A stretch of DNA of 64,000 bases. It comes from JBBCJR01 sp037190805. GTDB lineage: Bacteria; Pseudomonadota; Alphaproteobacteria; Sphingomonadales; Sphingomonadaceae. The stretch covers positions 487,445 through 551,444 of the forward strand of contig JBBCJR010000004.1 in NCBI GenBank assembly GCA_037190805.1. The letters run 5' to 3'. Made by a program: the position numbers and the translations under genes. This document shows, one piece after another, positions 1-8,999 of the stretch. How positions within the stretch are numbered: the stretch's first letter is position 1; the number at the start of each line of letters is the position of its first letter. A model generated the notes under the pieces. It did not search any database, had not been told where the DNA came from, and saw nothing but the letters and a program-made list of their open reading frames with translations.

Positions 1-626
1 CCGGCCTCACAAGCCTTCTGAACCGTGGAGATGGCCTCTTCCACCGCTCTCCCATCCGGCGTGGCGCAGCCCAGGGAAAGAGCAAGATCAGCCGGGCCGA
101 TAACCAGACCATCCACTCCGGGAACTGCGGCGATCTCATCAATCTGTGCGACGCCCGCCTGATCCTCGATCTGGCAAAGCACAGCGGTCATTCGGTCGGC
201 GGCCCGCGTCAACGTCGCCACAGGGATGGTGCCGTAACCCCCTGCTCGTGGCGAGTTCGAATAGCCGCGTCCAGCGGCATAGCGGGCAATTGACACCGCT
301 CCAATCGCGCCGGCTGCGCTTGCGACATGTGGAATCAAAATGCCGACACTCCCGCTGTCCAGCGCCTGCTGCGCCTCGGCGGCGGCACCTGACGACAGCC
401 GAACGATGACCGGCAGATCGACAGCAATGGCCGCCAGAAGCAGATGATCGACCGCGGCTCGGTCGAGTGGCGCATGCTCGGTGTCGAGAATGATGAAATC
501 CAGGCCCGACAGGCCGAGGATCTCGACTACCGCAGCCGCGGGTAGCTTCACCAGCGTCCCCAGCAGCGGCTCTCGCCGGAGAAGCCGCTGCCGGAACCCA
601 GCCCGCCTCGAACGCGCTCCGTTCAT
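1..626 (-). CDS. HpcH/HpaI-family aldolase, 3' end cut by window edge
   Basis: The reading frame is open from an ATG at 626 to the window edge, so about 208 residues are visible and the C-terminus is missing. It shows the class II pyruvate/oxaloacetate aldolase pattern: DTEHAP near residue 50, IVRLSSG, QIEDQAGV and GPADLALSLG, which carry the metal ligands (Glu, Asp) and substrate arginine of HpcH/HpaI enzymes. Such enzymes cleave 4-hydroxy-2-oxo acids to pyruvate plus an aldehyde in the cytoplasm. An AGGAGG ribosome-binding site lies 9 nt upstream of the start. It begins 21 nt after the alpha/beta hydrolase stop, so the two are probably co-transcribed as part of a ring- or side-chain-degradation cluster that continues beyond the window. 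The substrate cannot be told; CitE-type lyases are a related alternative. Confidence 0.82.
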   Translation of the reverse strand, partial: MNGARSRRAGFRQRLLRREPLLGTLVKLPAAAVVEILGLSGLDFIILDTEHAPLDRAAVDHLLLAAIAVDLPVIVRLSSGAAAEAQQALDSGSVGILIPHVASAAGAIGAVSIARYAAGRGYSNSPRAGGYGTIPVATLTRAADRMTAVLCQIEDQAGVAQIDEIAAVPGVDGLVIGPADLALSLGCATPDGRAVEEAISTVQKACEA

Positions 627-647
627 GTTGACGGCCTCCTGGGATCG

Positions 648-1469
648 TCAGTGGTTTATGACACCCCGGCGACGCAGAAACTCCATGACCCGCCCGACCA
701 TTTCCTCGGGCTCCTCGTACATGGGGTAATGGCCGACATTGGCGACATCGTGCAGTTCCGCCATATCGCCCATCTCTGCCATGCTCATCTGGTTCAGCTC
801 GATCGGCACGTAGAAGTCGGCGGCGCCGTTGATGATCATAACGGGACAGCGCAGCGCTCCGAGCTTTCCGCGCACATCATGATTTGCCCAGCCCTGGAGG
901 TCGCCGCTGCCCGCCTGCTGTGGCGCGCGGTGCATCCAAGCCAGCTCCTTGCGCTTGAAGTCCGACACCTGAGGCGGCATCGAGGATGTCGACGCCTCCT
1001 CGCAAGCCAAGGTCCAGCTCAAGGCCCATGACGGCTCTTCGGCCTCTGCGGGATTGGGGAACGTCGGCGTCCAGGCAGCGCCTTCCTGGGGAATGATCGC
1101 CAGATAATCCTCCGAACGATTGGCAGCCAGGTCGAAGCAGATGTCGCCACCGATAGACATGCCGGTCACGATCGGCTTTTGTCCGGGGCAAACCACCTGC
1201 CCGAAGCGATGGACGAACTCCGCCTGGACATGGATCGAGCGGGTCGGTTCCCAGTTGATCGCATTCGACCTTGAATGGCCCGGCAGATCCATCGCGATCG
1301 CCCGGAAGCCATGCTGAGCCAGCAGTGGCAGCACGTAGCGATATTCTCGCGAGTCGGCCTGTGCCGTATGGACGCACAGAAAGGGAATTCCCTCCCCGCA
1401 CTCGTCGAAGAAGATGCGGGTTCCATCGATATCAACATAATGGCCGACAATGGGCTCGAGCTGGGTCAT
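648..1469 (-). CDS. Alpha/beta hydrolase
   Basis: A 273-residue alpha/beta-hydrolase-fold protein without signal peptide. The nucleophile elbow is GMSIGG (Ser105). The N-terminal part has the DIDGTRIFF and MDLPGHSRS segments typical of the fold, and a late NVGHYPMYEEP segment supplies the catalytic His. A longer frame upstream exists, but the start at 1469 is chosen because it overlaps the stop of the preceding gene as ATGA, and family members begin near here. It lies between a small SCP2-like protein and an HpcH/HpaI aldolase, which suggests a C-C or ester hydrolysis step in an aromatic or alicyclic degradation pathway. The substrate is unknown. Confidence 0.8.
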   Translation of the reverse strand: MTQLEPIVGHYVDIDGTRIFFDECGEGIPFLCVHTAQADSREYRYVLPLLAQHGFRAIAMDLPGHSRSNAINWEPTRSIHVQAEFVHRFGQVVCPGQKPIVTGMSIGGDICFDLAANRSEDYLAIIPQEGAAWTPTFPNPAEAEEPSWALSWTLACEEASTSSMPPQVSDFKRKELAWMHRAPQQAGSGDLQGWANHDVRGKLGALRCPVMIINGAADFYVPIELNQMSMAEMGDMAELHDVANVGHYPMYEEPEEMVGRVMEFLRRRGVINH

Positions 1470-1903
1470 TTCCGGCCTCCCTGCGCGCAGGTGAAGATGC
1501 ATTCGGCAATCGCGGAGATCGCCTGGACCAGGCGCTGCGCCTCCAGAACATTGCCTTCCGAGCGAATTTCCGGTGGCCGCATCGGGTCGGCGCGCGCTAT
1601 GTCCTCGGGACTGTCGAAGTAACGCGTGCCGGGCGTGACCAGATCTGGCCATTTGCGCTCGCCGGTGATGAAATATTCCCAAGCCTGGGCCGATCCAACG
1701 ATTTTGAAGGTATAGCCAAGAATCGGCATATGATCGAAGGATTCGAGCACCCGCCCGCGATAGACCTTCAGCCAGCAGCGAGCATCTCCGCATTCCAGCA
1801 TGATCGATCCGTCGAACCAGCGCGCCTGACGTATGAAACGCTCATGACTGTTGATCGCCTCGACCAGTCGCTGCCGGAAGCCTTCATCCCCAAAGTTCAG
1901 CAT
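1466..1903 (-). CDS. Small protein, possibly SCP2-like
   Basis: A 145-residue soluble protein. The ATG at 1903 is chosen over upstream in-frame starts because it has a perfect AGGAGG ribosome-binding site 6 nt before it. The alternating hydrophobic core (a DGSIMLECGD strand, then WLKVYRGRVLE and YTFKIVGSAQAWEYF) resembles sterol-carrier-protein-2-like lipid-binding domains, but this is a pattern judgement and no catalytic motif is visible. Its stop overlaps the start of the alpha/beta hydrolase by 4 nt, so translation is probably coupled. It may hold or present a hydrophobic substrate for its neighbours; function is otherwise unknown. Confidence 0.6.
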   Translation of the reverse strand: MLNFGDEGFRQRLVEAINSHERFIRQARWFDGSIMLECGDARCWLKVYRGRVLESFDHMPILGYTFKIVGSAQAWEYFITGERKWPDLVTPGTRYFDSPEDIARADPMRPPEIRSEGNVLEAQRLVQAISAIAECIFTCAQGGRK

Positions 1904-1931
1904 ATTGTCCTCCTGACGGCCACCGGCGCGA

Positions 1932-2309
1932 TCATCGCGGCCCTTCCGACGTGATATCCTCGAAAATCCACGCCGAGACATTCACGATGGTATTCGAGAT
2001 ACCCATGCGACCATCTGCGATTTCACGATTAACACCGGACCAGAACGCGTTCAGATCATCCGTTTCGACGTCCCAAACGGCGCAATATCGCCATTTGGAT
2101 TTCTCTTCGACAAAAGCCTGATTGGGCTGTTGCACGTCGGCAAGACGAAGGCGCCGCACTGCCTTGAAACCGGGGGTGTTCAGACAGTCCCGTACATGGT
2201 CGACATTATACCAGCGGTTGAATTCATCCTCAGTGCCCTCGACCGGATTAGAGAATACGAGCAACTTATATCTTGTCGCTGATCTGAAATTTCTTTCTTT
2301 GTCAGACAT
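1932..2309 (-). CDS. EthD/dimeric alpha-beta barrel family protein
   Basis: A 125-residue protein whose N-terminal part YKLLVFSNPVEGTEDEFNRW followed by YNVDHVRDCLNTPGF is typical of dimeric ferredoxin-like (EthD/DUF4286-type) proteins, where a conserved His follows the first helix. Such proteins are common accessory members of sphingomonad catabolic clusters, and their enzymatic role is often unproven. It is the first gene of a four-gene minus-strand set reaching the left edge, followed after 28 nt by the SCP2-like gene. It is divergent from the iron-type alcohol dehydrogenase at 2626, and the promoters of both probably lie in 2310-2625. Confidence 0.65.
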   Translation of the reverse strand: MSDKERNFRSATRYKLLVFSNPVEGTEDEFNRWYNVDHVRDCLNTPGFKAVRRLRLADVQQPNQAFVEEKSKWRYCAVWDVETDDLNAFWSGVNREIADGRMGISNTIVNVSAWIFEDITSEGPR

Positions 2310-2625
2310 TTAACGTATCCTCTCCGCAAGGGCTGCTAGTCGCCCACTTTATCTTCGTTAAGCTGCCCAGCAGCCGGCACGTCGCTCCGATCAAGCAGAT
2401 TGACCAATATCGAGACGGTAATTGGGCATATTTATACCGTCAAGTATGAAAAATTCGATTCTTCAAACCATATTTGCGCTCCCGGCAGCCTGCCACATTC
2501 TAATTTTGCATGCGTTTGTGGACCACAATCGTCCGATTATCCTGCATTTTGGGTAGCTTTGACAGAATCATCGGGAATGCGTTACCTATCAGTATATAAT
2601 TATTCGTGGACATAGGGCAGCTATC
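2310..2625. promoter_or_regulatory. Divergent intergenic region, AT-rich
   Basis: These 316 bp separate the divergent genes at 2309 (minus) and 2626 (plus). The stretch is clearly more AT-rich than its surroundings, for example around 2400-2480 and 2580-2610, and should hold both promoters. No convincing coding frame, operator palindrome or terminator was identified by eye. Confidence 0.4.
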
Positions 2626-3795
2626 ATGATGTCGGGCAGCTTCAGGTCGAGCAGCGTCGAACAGGTCATCTTCGGCTTGCCAGCGGCCGATGCCGTCGTC
2701 GAGCAGGCTGAACGACTCGGCGCCCGGCGGGTCTTCATCCTGGCTGGCGGGCACCTGGAGCGCGAAACCGACTATGTCGCGACCGTAGCGCGGCACCTCG
2801 GCCGACGCTTTGCGCAGACGTGGACGGGGATACGTCCGCATGCGCCGCGTGCCGATATTCTTGCGGCGAGCCGCGCCATAGCCGACACGGGCGCCGATCT
2901 CATCGTCACAATCGGTGGGGGATCGGTCACCGATGCTGGCAAGATCGCGACTCTCGCGCTGAAACACGATGTGCGTACGGTTGGCGATTTTGATCGGATA
3001 CGAGTGGTTGCAAAGCCTGACGGCAGCCTTGTCACCCCTCAACTGGAATCCCCTGATATTCCCCTGGTCTGCGTTCCCACCACGCTATCGGGCGGTGAGT
3101 TCAACCCCTTGTCCGGGGCGACCGATGAAGCGACGAAGCACAAGCAGGCCTACGACCAGCGCGGGATGGCGCCTCGGGTCGTCATTCTGGATCCCGCGGC
3201 GACAATCCACACTCCGGAATGGCTCTGGCTGTCGACCGGAATCCGGTCTGTCGACCATGCGGTGGAGACTCTGGTATCGACCTGGTCGAATATCTTCGCC
3301 GACGGGCTGGCCGGTCGGGGGCTGGAGCTTTTGGCCGAAGGACTTCCTCGGTGCCGCTCGAACCCGGCCGATCTTGAAGCGCGCCTGCTCTGCCAACTTG
3401 GGGCCTGGCACACGGCATTACCGATGGTGGCGGGAATTCCCATGGGCGCCAGCCATGCCATCGGCCATGTGCTCGGCGGAACATGCGGGGTACCCCACGG
3501 CATCACATCCTGCGTGATGGCTCCTTACGTTCAGAAATGGAACGCCGAGTTTGATGATACGAAGCATAAAGCGATCAGCAGGATATTAGGAGATGCAAGC
3601 ATTCCAGCTTGGGTTCTGCTCGATCGCTTGATCGCCAACCTAGGAATGCCGCGAAAATTAAGAGATGTTGGCGTTTTGCAAGATCAATTCGATATAATTG
3701 CCGAGTATACTTTGCAAGACATATGGGGAAAAACAAATCCAAGGCCGATCAATGACCAGCGAGATATAGTTCGTCTTCTGAATATGGCCATTTAA
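2626..3795 (+). CDS. Iron-containing alcohol dehydrogenase / maleylacetate reductase-like
   Basis: A 389-residue member of the iron-type alcohol dehydrogenase superfamily. Visible hallmarks are the nucleotide-binding motif IGGGSVTDAGK near residue 95, the VPTTLSGGEF loop near 150, and metal-site segments SVDHAVE, GASHAIGH and VPHGI in the helical C-terminal domain. The loop and the TNPRPI C-terminal motif resemble maleylacetate reductases, which reduce maleylacetate to 3-oxoadipate in chloro- or hydroxy-aromatic degradation; other substrates are possible. ATG codons at 2626 and 2629 both fit a weak AGGGCAG ribosome-binding site. The last 80 or so codons (3540-3795) are distinctly AT-rich compared with the GC-rich body, although the protein still ends with family-typical sequence. 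Confidence 0.8.
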   Translation: MMSGSFRSSSVEQVIFGLPAADAVVEQAERLGARRVFILAGGHLERETDYVATVARHLGRRFAQTWTGIRPHAPRADILAASRAIADTGADLIVTIGGGSVTDAGKIATLALKHDVRTVGDFDRIRVVAKPDGSLVTPQLESPDIPLVCVPTTLSGGEFNPLSGATDEATKHKQAYDQRGMAPRVVILDPAATIHTPEWLWLSTGIRSVDHAVETLVSTWSNIFADGLAGRGLELLAEGLPRCRSNPADLEARLLCQLGAWHTALPMVAGIPMGASHAIGHVLGGTCGVPHGITSCVMAPYVQKWNAEFDDTKHKAISRILGDASIPAWVLLDRLIANLGMPRKLRDVGVLQDQFDIIAEYTLQDIWGKTNPRPINDQRDIVRLLNMAI

Positions 3796-4191
3796 ATAAC
3801 CCTTACGGCCTCATAGGCTGTATCGCCCATCGAGGACAATGAGGCCGGAACATCGTTTTCATAGTTTCTTCGTCACCCACTGCCCATGGTGGGAGATGCA
3901 ACGGAGCAAAAATCGAAACAGGCTGACATGGTATGAGTCGAACCCTCCTCCTCATGGCCGACGCTGCATCAAAGTTGAATTGTATCGGTCGCTTGAGGAA
4001 GTATAGCGATAATTAGCGATGCATGGATCCCTCGATGCAGGGGCAATATTCGCTGCACAGCGGTTGACAATCCCTATTCCTTTCATTTATTTTCCCTGCT
4101 TTATCGACTGCTCGCTCAGATGAGCAATGCTATAGGAGGTGATGCAAATTTCATTTTGCGGCCCCTTCCTGCGCTATCAAGCTGTCCACCG
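3796..4191. other. Intergenic region without recognised gene
   Basis: About 396 bp between the 3' ends of the alcohol dehydrogenase gene and dnaE2, which converge. Near its start is a 9-bp perfect inverted repeat, CGGCCTCAT at 3806-3814 and ATGAGGCCG at 3839-3847. The 24-nt loop and lack of a T-run make it a weak terminator candidate. The remainder is AT-rich, with no supported coding frame or RNA gene. Confidence 0.4.
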
Positions 4192-7100
4192 TCAGTGAAA
4201 ATCGCGCGAAGGCGGCACGATCCGCATATTGCGAGGATGGCCGGCAAGCGACGCCTGGGACTGCCTGCCCCCTTCATCGGGGGCCGGCGCCTTCATCGCT
4301 TCGCCTGGCATCAATCCCATCAATTCTCCCGTACGATCGACGATCCGGCGCGCCATAAAGTGGACGACGCCTTCCTCGCTGCGCTGGACCTCGCCTTCGA
4401 CCAGCATCAGCCGCGATGCCATCACCTCGCGGCGATAACGTTCGAACAATCGCGCCCAGATCAGGACGTTGGCGATGCCGCCTTCATCCTCAAGGGTGAC
4501 GAAGATCGCATTGCCCTGGCCCGGTCGCTGCCGCACCAGCACCACGCCGGCTGTGCGCACGATCCTGCCGTTGCGGGCACCGCAGACCTCGGTGCAGCTC
4601 ATCACCCCTTCGGCCTGGAAGAGCGGCCGCAGGAACTGCATCGGATGCCCCTTCAGCGACAGGCGCGCGGTCTGGTAATCGGTCGTCACCTCCTCCCAGG
4701 GTTGGAGCGTGGGAAGCCGGGCATCCGGTTCGTCGCCAAGCGCGCGGGCGTTGGCATGGTCGAACAGCGGCAGACTGCCCGTCGGCGTTCGTCGCGCTTC
4801 CCACAACGCATCGCGGCGGCCCATATCCAACGATCGCAAAGCATCGGCGTCGGCCAGCAGCCGTAAGGCGCGGGACGGCAGGCGGGCGGCACGCGCAAGT
4901 TGTTCGATCGACACGAAGGCTTCCTCGGCTCGCGCTGTCTCGATCGACCCGGCCCATTCCGTCCTGAACCCATCCATCAGTCGGAACCCCAGGCGTAGGG
5001 CCAGGCCGCCGTCCCCACCCCGCTCGATGGCATGGTCCCAGCCGGACTGATTGACGTCGATCGGCCGCACCTCGACCCCATGGTCGCGGGCGTCGCGGAC
5101 CAGCTGGGACGGCGCATAGAACCCCATCGGCTGCGAGTTCAGGATCGCGCAGGCGAAGATCGCCGGATGGTGGCATTTGAGCCAGCTGGACGCATAGACC
5201 AGGATCGCGAAGGACTGGGCGTGGCTTTCGGGGAAACCATAGCTGCCGAACCCCTCAATCTGCCTGAAGCAGCGTTCGGCGAAGTCGCGGTCATAGCCGC
5301 GCCGCACCATGCCGGCGACCATCTTCTCCTCGAACCGCTCCATCCGCCCGACATTGCGGAACGTCGCCATCGAATGGCGCAGCCGGTTGGCATCGGCGGG
5401 CGAGAATTCCGCCGCCGTGATCGCCAGGTTCATCGCCTGCTCCTGGAACAGCGGCACGCCCAGCGTCTTGCCCAGCACCGCCTTCAGCTCATCGGGATCA
5501 TGGGGCGGCTTGGGCGATGGCCATTCCACCGGTTCCTTCTTCGAACGGCGGCGCAGATAGGGGTGGACCATGTCGCCCTCGATCGGGCCGGGGCGGACGA
5601 TGGCGACCTGGATTACCAGATCGTAGAGTTCGCGCGGTTTCAGGCGCGGCAGCATGTTGATCTGGGCACGGCTTTCGACCTGGAACACGCCGATGCTGTC
5701 GCCCTTCTGCAGCATCGCATAGGTGGCGGTGTCATCCTGCGGGATGCTGTGCAGCTGGTAATCGCCGACATGCCATTGTCGCATCAGGTCGAACGTCTTG
5801 CGGAGGCAGCTCAACATCCCCAGCGCCAATATGTCGACCTTCATCAGGCCTAGGGCGTCGATATCGTCCTTGTCCCATTCGATGAAGGTGCGATCCGGCA
5901 TCGCGGCATTGTGGATCGGCACCAGTTCATCGAGCCGACCCTCGGTCAGCACGAAGCCACCCACATGCTGGGACAGGTGACGGGGGAAGTTCAGCAGCCG
6001 GTCGACCAGCGCCTTCAGGCGAACAATCTCGCTGTTCCCGATATCGATCCCGGCTTGACGATAGCGCTCGGGCTCCATCGAGCCGGAAAAGCTGCCCCAG
6101 ACCGTGCCGGTCAGCCGCCGGACGATATCCTCTGAAATGCCCAGCGCCTTGGCCACTTCGCGCACCGCGCTGCGCGGACGGTAATGGATGACGGTGGCGG
6201 CGATCCCGGCCCGATCGCGACCATAGCGGTCATAGATATACTGCATGACGATCTCGCGCCGCTCATGCTCGAAGTCGATGTCGATATCCGGCGGCTCATC
6301 GCGCTCTTCCGACAGGAAGCGGGTGAACAGCAGCTTCTCCCGGATCGGATCGATCGCGGTGACGCCCAGCACATAGCAGACGATCGAATTGGCCGCCGAC
6401 CCGCGTCCCTGACACAAGATGCCTTGGCCGCGCGCATAGGCGACCACATCATGCACGGTCAGGAAATAATAGGCGTAATTCTTCGCCCGGATCAGGTCGA
6501 ATTCGGCCTGAAGCTTTCCCCATCCTGCCTGCGTCAACCCGTCCGGATAGCGCTCCGGCAGCTTCTCGCGCACCAGATGCTCCAGCCACGCCTGCGGCTG
6601 CCAGCCTTCCGGTACCGGCTCGTGCGGATACTCATAGTGCAGCTGCGACAGGTCGAACGCCACCCGCGCCAGCAAGACGCGCGTCTGGGCGATGGCGTCG
6701 GGCGCGTCGCGAAACAGCCGCATCATTTCCTGAGGGGGCTTCAGATGACGCTCCGCATTGGGCAGCAGGCGTCGTCCGGCCCCGGCCACGCTCACCCCTT
6801 CGCGGATGCAGGTGACGATGTCCTGCAACGGCCGGTCCCCGGCGTCGGCATAGAGCGCGTCATTGGTGGCGATCAGGGGAATATCGAGCCGGCGCGCCAA
6901 CGCCTCCAGACGCGTCAGGCGGCGGCGGTCGTCGCCCTGACAGGGCATGGTCGCGCCCAGCCACAAGCTCCCCCGCGCGCGCCACAGCAGGCGGCGCAGC
7001 AGGCACTCGTCCCCCTCGTCCGCCATGGCGATCAGCAACAGGTCGTCGCAGAACCGGACGAGGTGCGCGAAGGTCAGCAGGCAATCGCCCTTGACCGCCG

Positions 7101-7434
7101 CCCGGTTGCCCTCGGTCAGCATCCGGCACAGATGGCCCCAGCCGCGCCGGTTGGCAGGATAGGCAATGATGTCCGGCGTGCCGTCGCTGAACACCAGCCG
7201 CGCGCCCACCACCAGCTTCAGATCGACGCCCGGCTCCCCCTGATGCCGCGCCTCCTCCTGCTTCTCGCGCAATGCCGACCAGGCGCGGACGACGCCCGCA
7301 ACGGTGTTGCGATCCGCGATGCCGATCCCCGCATAGCCCAGCGCCAGCGCCTGCTCGACCATCTCAGCAGGATGCGAAGCGCCGCGCAGGAAGGAGTAAT
7401 TGGTCGCGGCGACCAGCTCGGCGAAAGCCGTCAT
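4192..7434 (-). CDS. dnaE2: Error-prone DNA polymerase DnaE2 (ImuC)
   Basis: A 1080-residue C-family DNA polymerase of the DnaE2/ImuC type. It opens with the PHP-domain sequence FAELVAATNYSFLRGASHP. The polymerase palm follows, with the acidic triad region PDIDIDFEHERRE near residue 388 and the VDILALGML segment. An OB-fold region is near the C-terminus. The length matches the family (about 1050-1100). The enzyme performs translesion synthesis with ImuA and ImuB after DNA damage. Its start overlaps the imuB stop as ATGA, so the three genes form one operon read from the LexA box at 9678-9692. Its distinction from replicative DnaE rests on the operon context and shorter length. Confidence 0.96.
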   Translation of the reverse strand: MTAFAELVAATNYSFLRGASHPAEMVEQALALGYAGIGIADRNTVAGVVRAWSALREKQEEARHQGEPGVDLKLVVGARLVFSDGTPDIIAYPANRRGWGHLCRMLTEGNRAAVKGDCLLTFAHLVRFCDDLLLIAMADEGDECLLRRLLWRARGSLWLGATMPCQGDDRRRLTRLEALARRLDIPLIATNDALYADAGDRPLQDIVTCIREGVSVAGAGRRLLPNAERHLKPPQEMMRLFRDAPDAIAQTRVLLARVAFDLSQLHYEYPHEPVPEGWQPQAWLEHLVREKLPERYPDGLTQAGWGKLQAEFDLIRAKNYAYYFLTVHDVVAYARGQGILCQGRGSAANSIVCYVLGVTAIDPIREKLLFTRFLSEERDEPPDIDIDFEHERREIVMQYIYDRYGRDRAGIAATVIHYRPRSAVREVAKALGISEDIVRRLTGTVWGSFSGSMEPERYRQAGIDIGNSEIVRLKALVDRLLNFPRHLSQHVGGFVLTEGRLDELVPIHNAAMPDRTFIEWDKDDIDALGLMKVDILALGMLSCLRKTFDLMRQWHVGDYQLHSIPQDDTATYAMLQKGDSIGVFQVESRAQINMLPRLKPRELYDLVIQVAIVRPGPIEGDMVHPYLRRRSKKEPVEWPSPKPPHDPDELKAVLGKTLGVPLFQEQAMNLAITAAEFSPADANRLRHSMATFRNVGRMERFEEKMVAGMVRRGYDRDFAERCFRQIEGFGSYGFPESHAQSFAILVYASSWLKCHHPAIFACAILNSQPMGFYAPSQLVRDARDHGVEVRPIDVNQSGWDHAIERGGDGGLALRLGFRLMDGFRTEWAGSIETARAEEAFVSIEQLARAARLPSRALRLLADADALRSLDMGRRDALWEARRTPTGSLPLFDHANARALGDEPDARLPTLQPWEEVTTDYQTARLSLKGHPMQFLRPLFQAEGVMSCTEVCGARNGRIVRTAGVVLVRQRPGQGNAIFVTLEDEGGIANVLIWARLFERYRREVMASRLMLVEGEVQRSEEGVVHFMARRIVDRTGELMGLMPGEAMKAPAPDEGGRQSQASLAGHPRNMRIVPPSRDFH

Positions 7435-8999
7435 GCGAACAGCCCGTGCAGATACCAGCCGGGATGCTGCTTTTCGCTGTCATAGAGCCCGTGGCGAAAG
7501 ATCCAGAACCGCCGCCCGCGTCGATCCTCGACCCGATAATAGTCCCGTGTCGGGGCGCCATGGGCGGGATTGCCATCCTTCGCCCGCCACCATTCGGACG
7601 CGATACGTTCCGGTCCCTCGAAGCGGCTGACCTCATGCACCGCCTTGCGCCAGCGGAAACGGTGCGGCGGCCCATCGGGAACCTCGGCGACCACCTCGAT
7701 CGGCTGGGGCGGATCGAACAGATGCAAGGGGCGCAGCGGTGGATTGCCCGGCGGAGACATCGGCCACCCCCCTTGGGTCGTACCCGCTTCCAGTGCCGGC
7801 AGCGTGAACTGCGCCTGTTCGGGGATGTGGCTGTCCTGCGGGACAAAACGGCGCACACGCTCACGCCCCAGCCGGGTGCTGAGCCGGTCGATCAGTTCCT
7901 CGACCTGCTGCTTTGCACGCGCTTCCCCGCCCTCCAACTGGAGCTGGCTTGCCGCCAGCGGCTCGTGAACAGGCACCGTCAACCGCAGCATGTCATAGCC
8001 GAAGCCGGGGTCGAGCGGATCGTCCAGCGTGTCGATCCGCTCGCGGAACAGCCGCACCACAGTCTTCGCATCCCGCGTGGCGGCGCCGGTTTCGACCGTC
8101 AACCGCCGGGTCATCCCGTCCGAGCGGAAAAATAGCGCCTCAAACCGTCGTCCACCATGCGCGCGCGCCTGAAGCGCCGCCATCGCCGCCGCGATCAGAT
8201 CGGCCAGTTGCTCCAGCACATAGTCGGTGCGGGCGACGGGTTCAGCAAAGCGCCGGTCGAACACCAACGCCGCTTCCTGCGCGCGGAAGGCCAGCGGGCT
8301 GGATATCTCGCCGGTCATGCGACGGATGGCCTGCACCATCGCCTCGCCGAACCGCGCCGCGATCGCCGCCAGCGGCCGCCGCGCGACATCGCCGATCGTC
8401 AGCAGTCCTGCACGATGGAGCGCGGTTTCATGCTCCCCGTCCAGCCGCAGCGCCGCCACCGGCAGGCGCATCACCGCCGCGCGTTCGTCGGTAGCCGGGG
8501 CACGCTGGAACCGCACCAGCGCCAGGGCGGCGTCAGGGCCATAGGCAAAGGCCGTTCGCGCCGTCAGGCCCCGCCGCGCCAGCCGCGCCTCCACATCCGT
8601 ACTCAGCGCCGCTTCACCCCCGAACAAATGTGCGCATCCGGTCAGGTCCAGCACCAGCGCATCCGTGCCATCGACCGCGACATGCGGCGTATAGCGCGTG
8701 CATCCGTCGGCCAGCCGCTCCAGCAGCATCGCATCGGCATGCGGATCATGGTCGAACACCAGCAGGTCCGGCACCGCGACCCGCGCATCGGCCAGCCCTA
8801 TCCCATTTCGCAATCCCTGCGCCGCCGCCGCCGGATCGACCGCCGCCAGCCGTAGCGTGCCCCTGACCTTCTCGACCGTGGCCAACAGCGCATCAGGCCG
8901 AACGGAGCGCGTTCCCCCGCCATGGCTCAGCCGCTCGATGCTCAGCCAGGGCAGCCACAACGCCAGATAGCGCCGGCTTCCGGAAGCCACCTTCGTCAC
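7431..8999 (-). CDS. imuB: ImuB, Y-family polymerase-like protein
   Basis: A 522-residue member of the DinB/Y-family polymerase fold, of the ImuB subfamily. It begins with a GTG codon, and the segment RYLALWLPWLSIERL is characteristic of ImuB. Known ImuB proteins lack the acidic catalytic triad of true Y-family polymerases and act as an adaptor, binding the beta clamp and bridging ImuA and DnaE2. Here the expected early DxD position reads LWLPWLS, consistent with a non-catalytic role. The gene overlaps imuA by about 107 nt and dnaE2 by 4 nt. The exact start is uncertain, since another GTG lies three codons downstream. Confidence 0.93.
   Translation of the reverse strand: MTKVASGSRRYLALWLPWLSIERLSHGGGTRSVRPDALLATVEKVRGTLRLAAVDPAAAAQGLRNGIGLADARVAVPDLLVFDHDPHADAMLLERLADGCTRYTPHVAVDGTDALVLDLTGCAHLFGGEAALSTDVEARLARRGLTARTAFAYGPDAALALVRFQRAPATDERAAVMRLPVAALRLDGEHETALHRAGLLTIGDVARRPLAAIAARFGEAMVQAIRRMTGEISSPLAFRAQEAALVFDRRFAEPVARTDYVLEQLADLIAAAMAALQARAHGGRRFEALFFRSDGMTRRLTVETGAATRDAKTVVRLFRERIDTLDDPLDPGFGYDMLRLTVPVHEPLAASQLQLEGGEARAKQQVEELIDRLSTRLGRERVRRFVPQDSHIPEQAQFTLPALEAGTTQGGWPMSPPGNPPLRPLHLFDPPQPIEVVAEVPDGPPHRFRWRKAVHEVSRFEGPERIASEWWRAKDGNPAHGAPTRDYYRVEDRRGRRFWIFRHGLYDSEKQHPGWYLHGLFA

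Noticed and set aside
3806..3847. Inverted repeat as a rho-independent terminator
   Set aside because: The 9-bp arms are perfect, but the loop is 24 nt and no T-run follows, so it is not called as a terminator.
6184..7485. Plus-strand frame of 433 codons opposite dnaE2
   Set aside because: It overlaps the PHP and polymerase domains of DnaE2 and lacks any recognisable feature.
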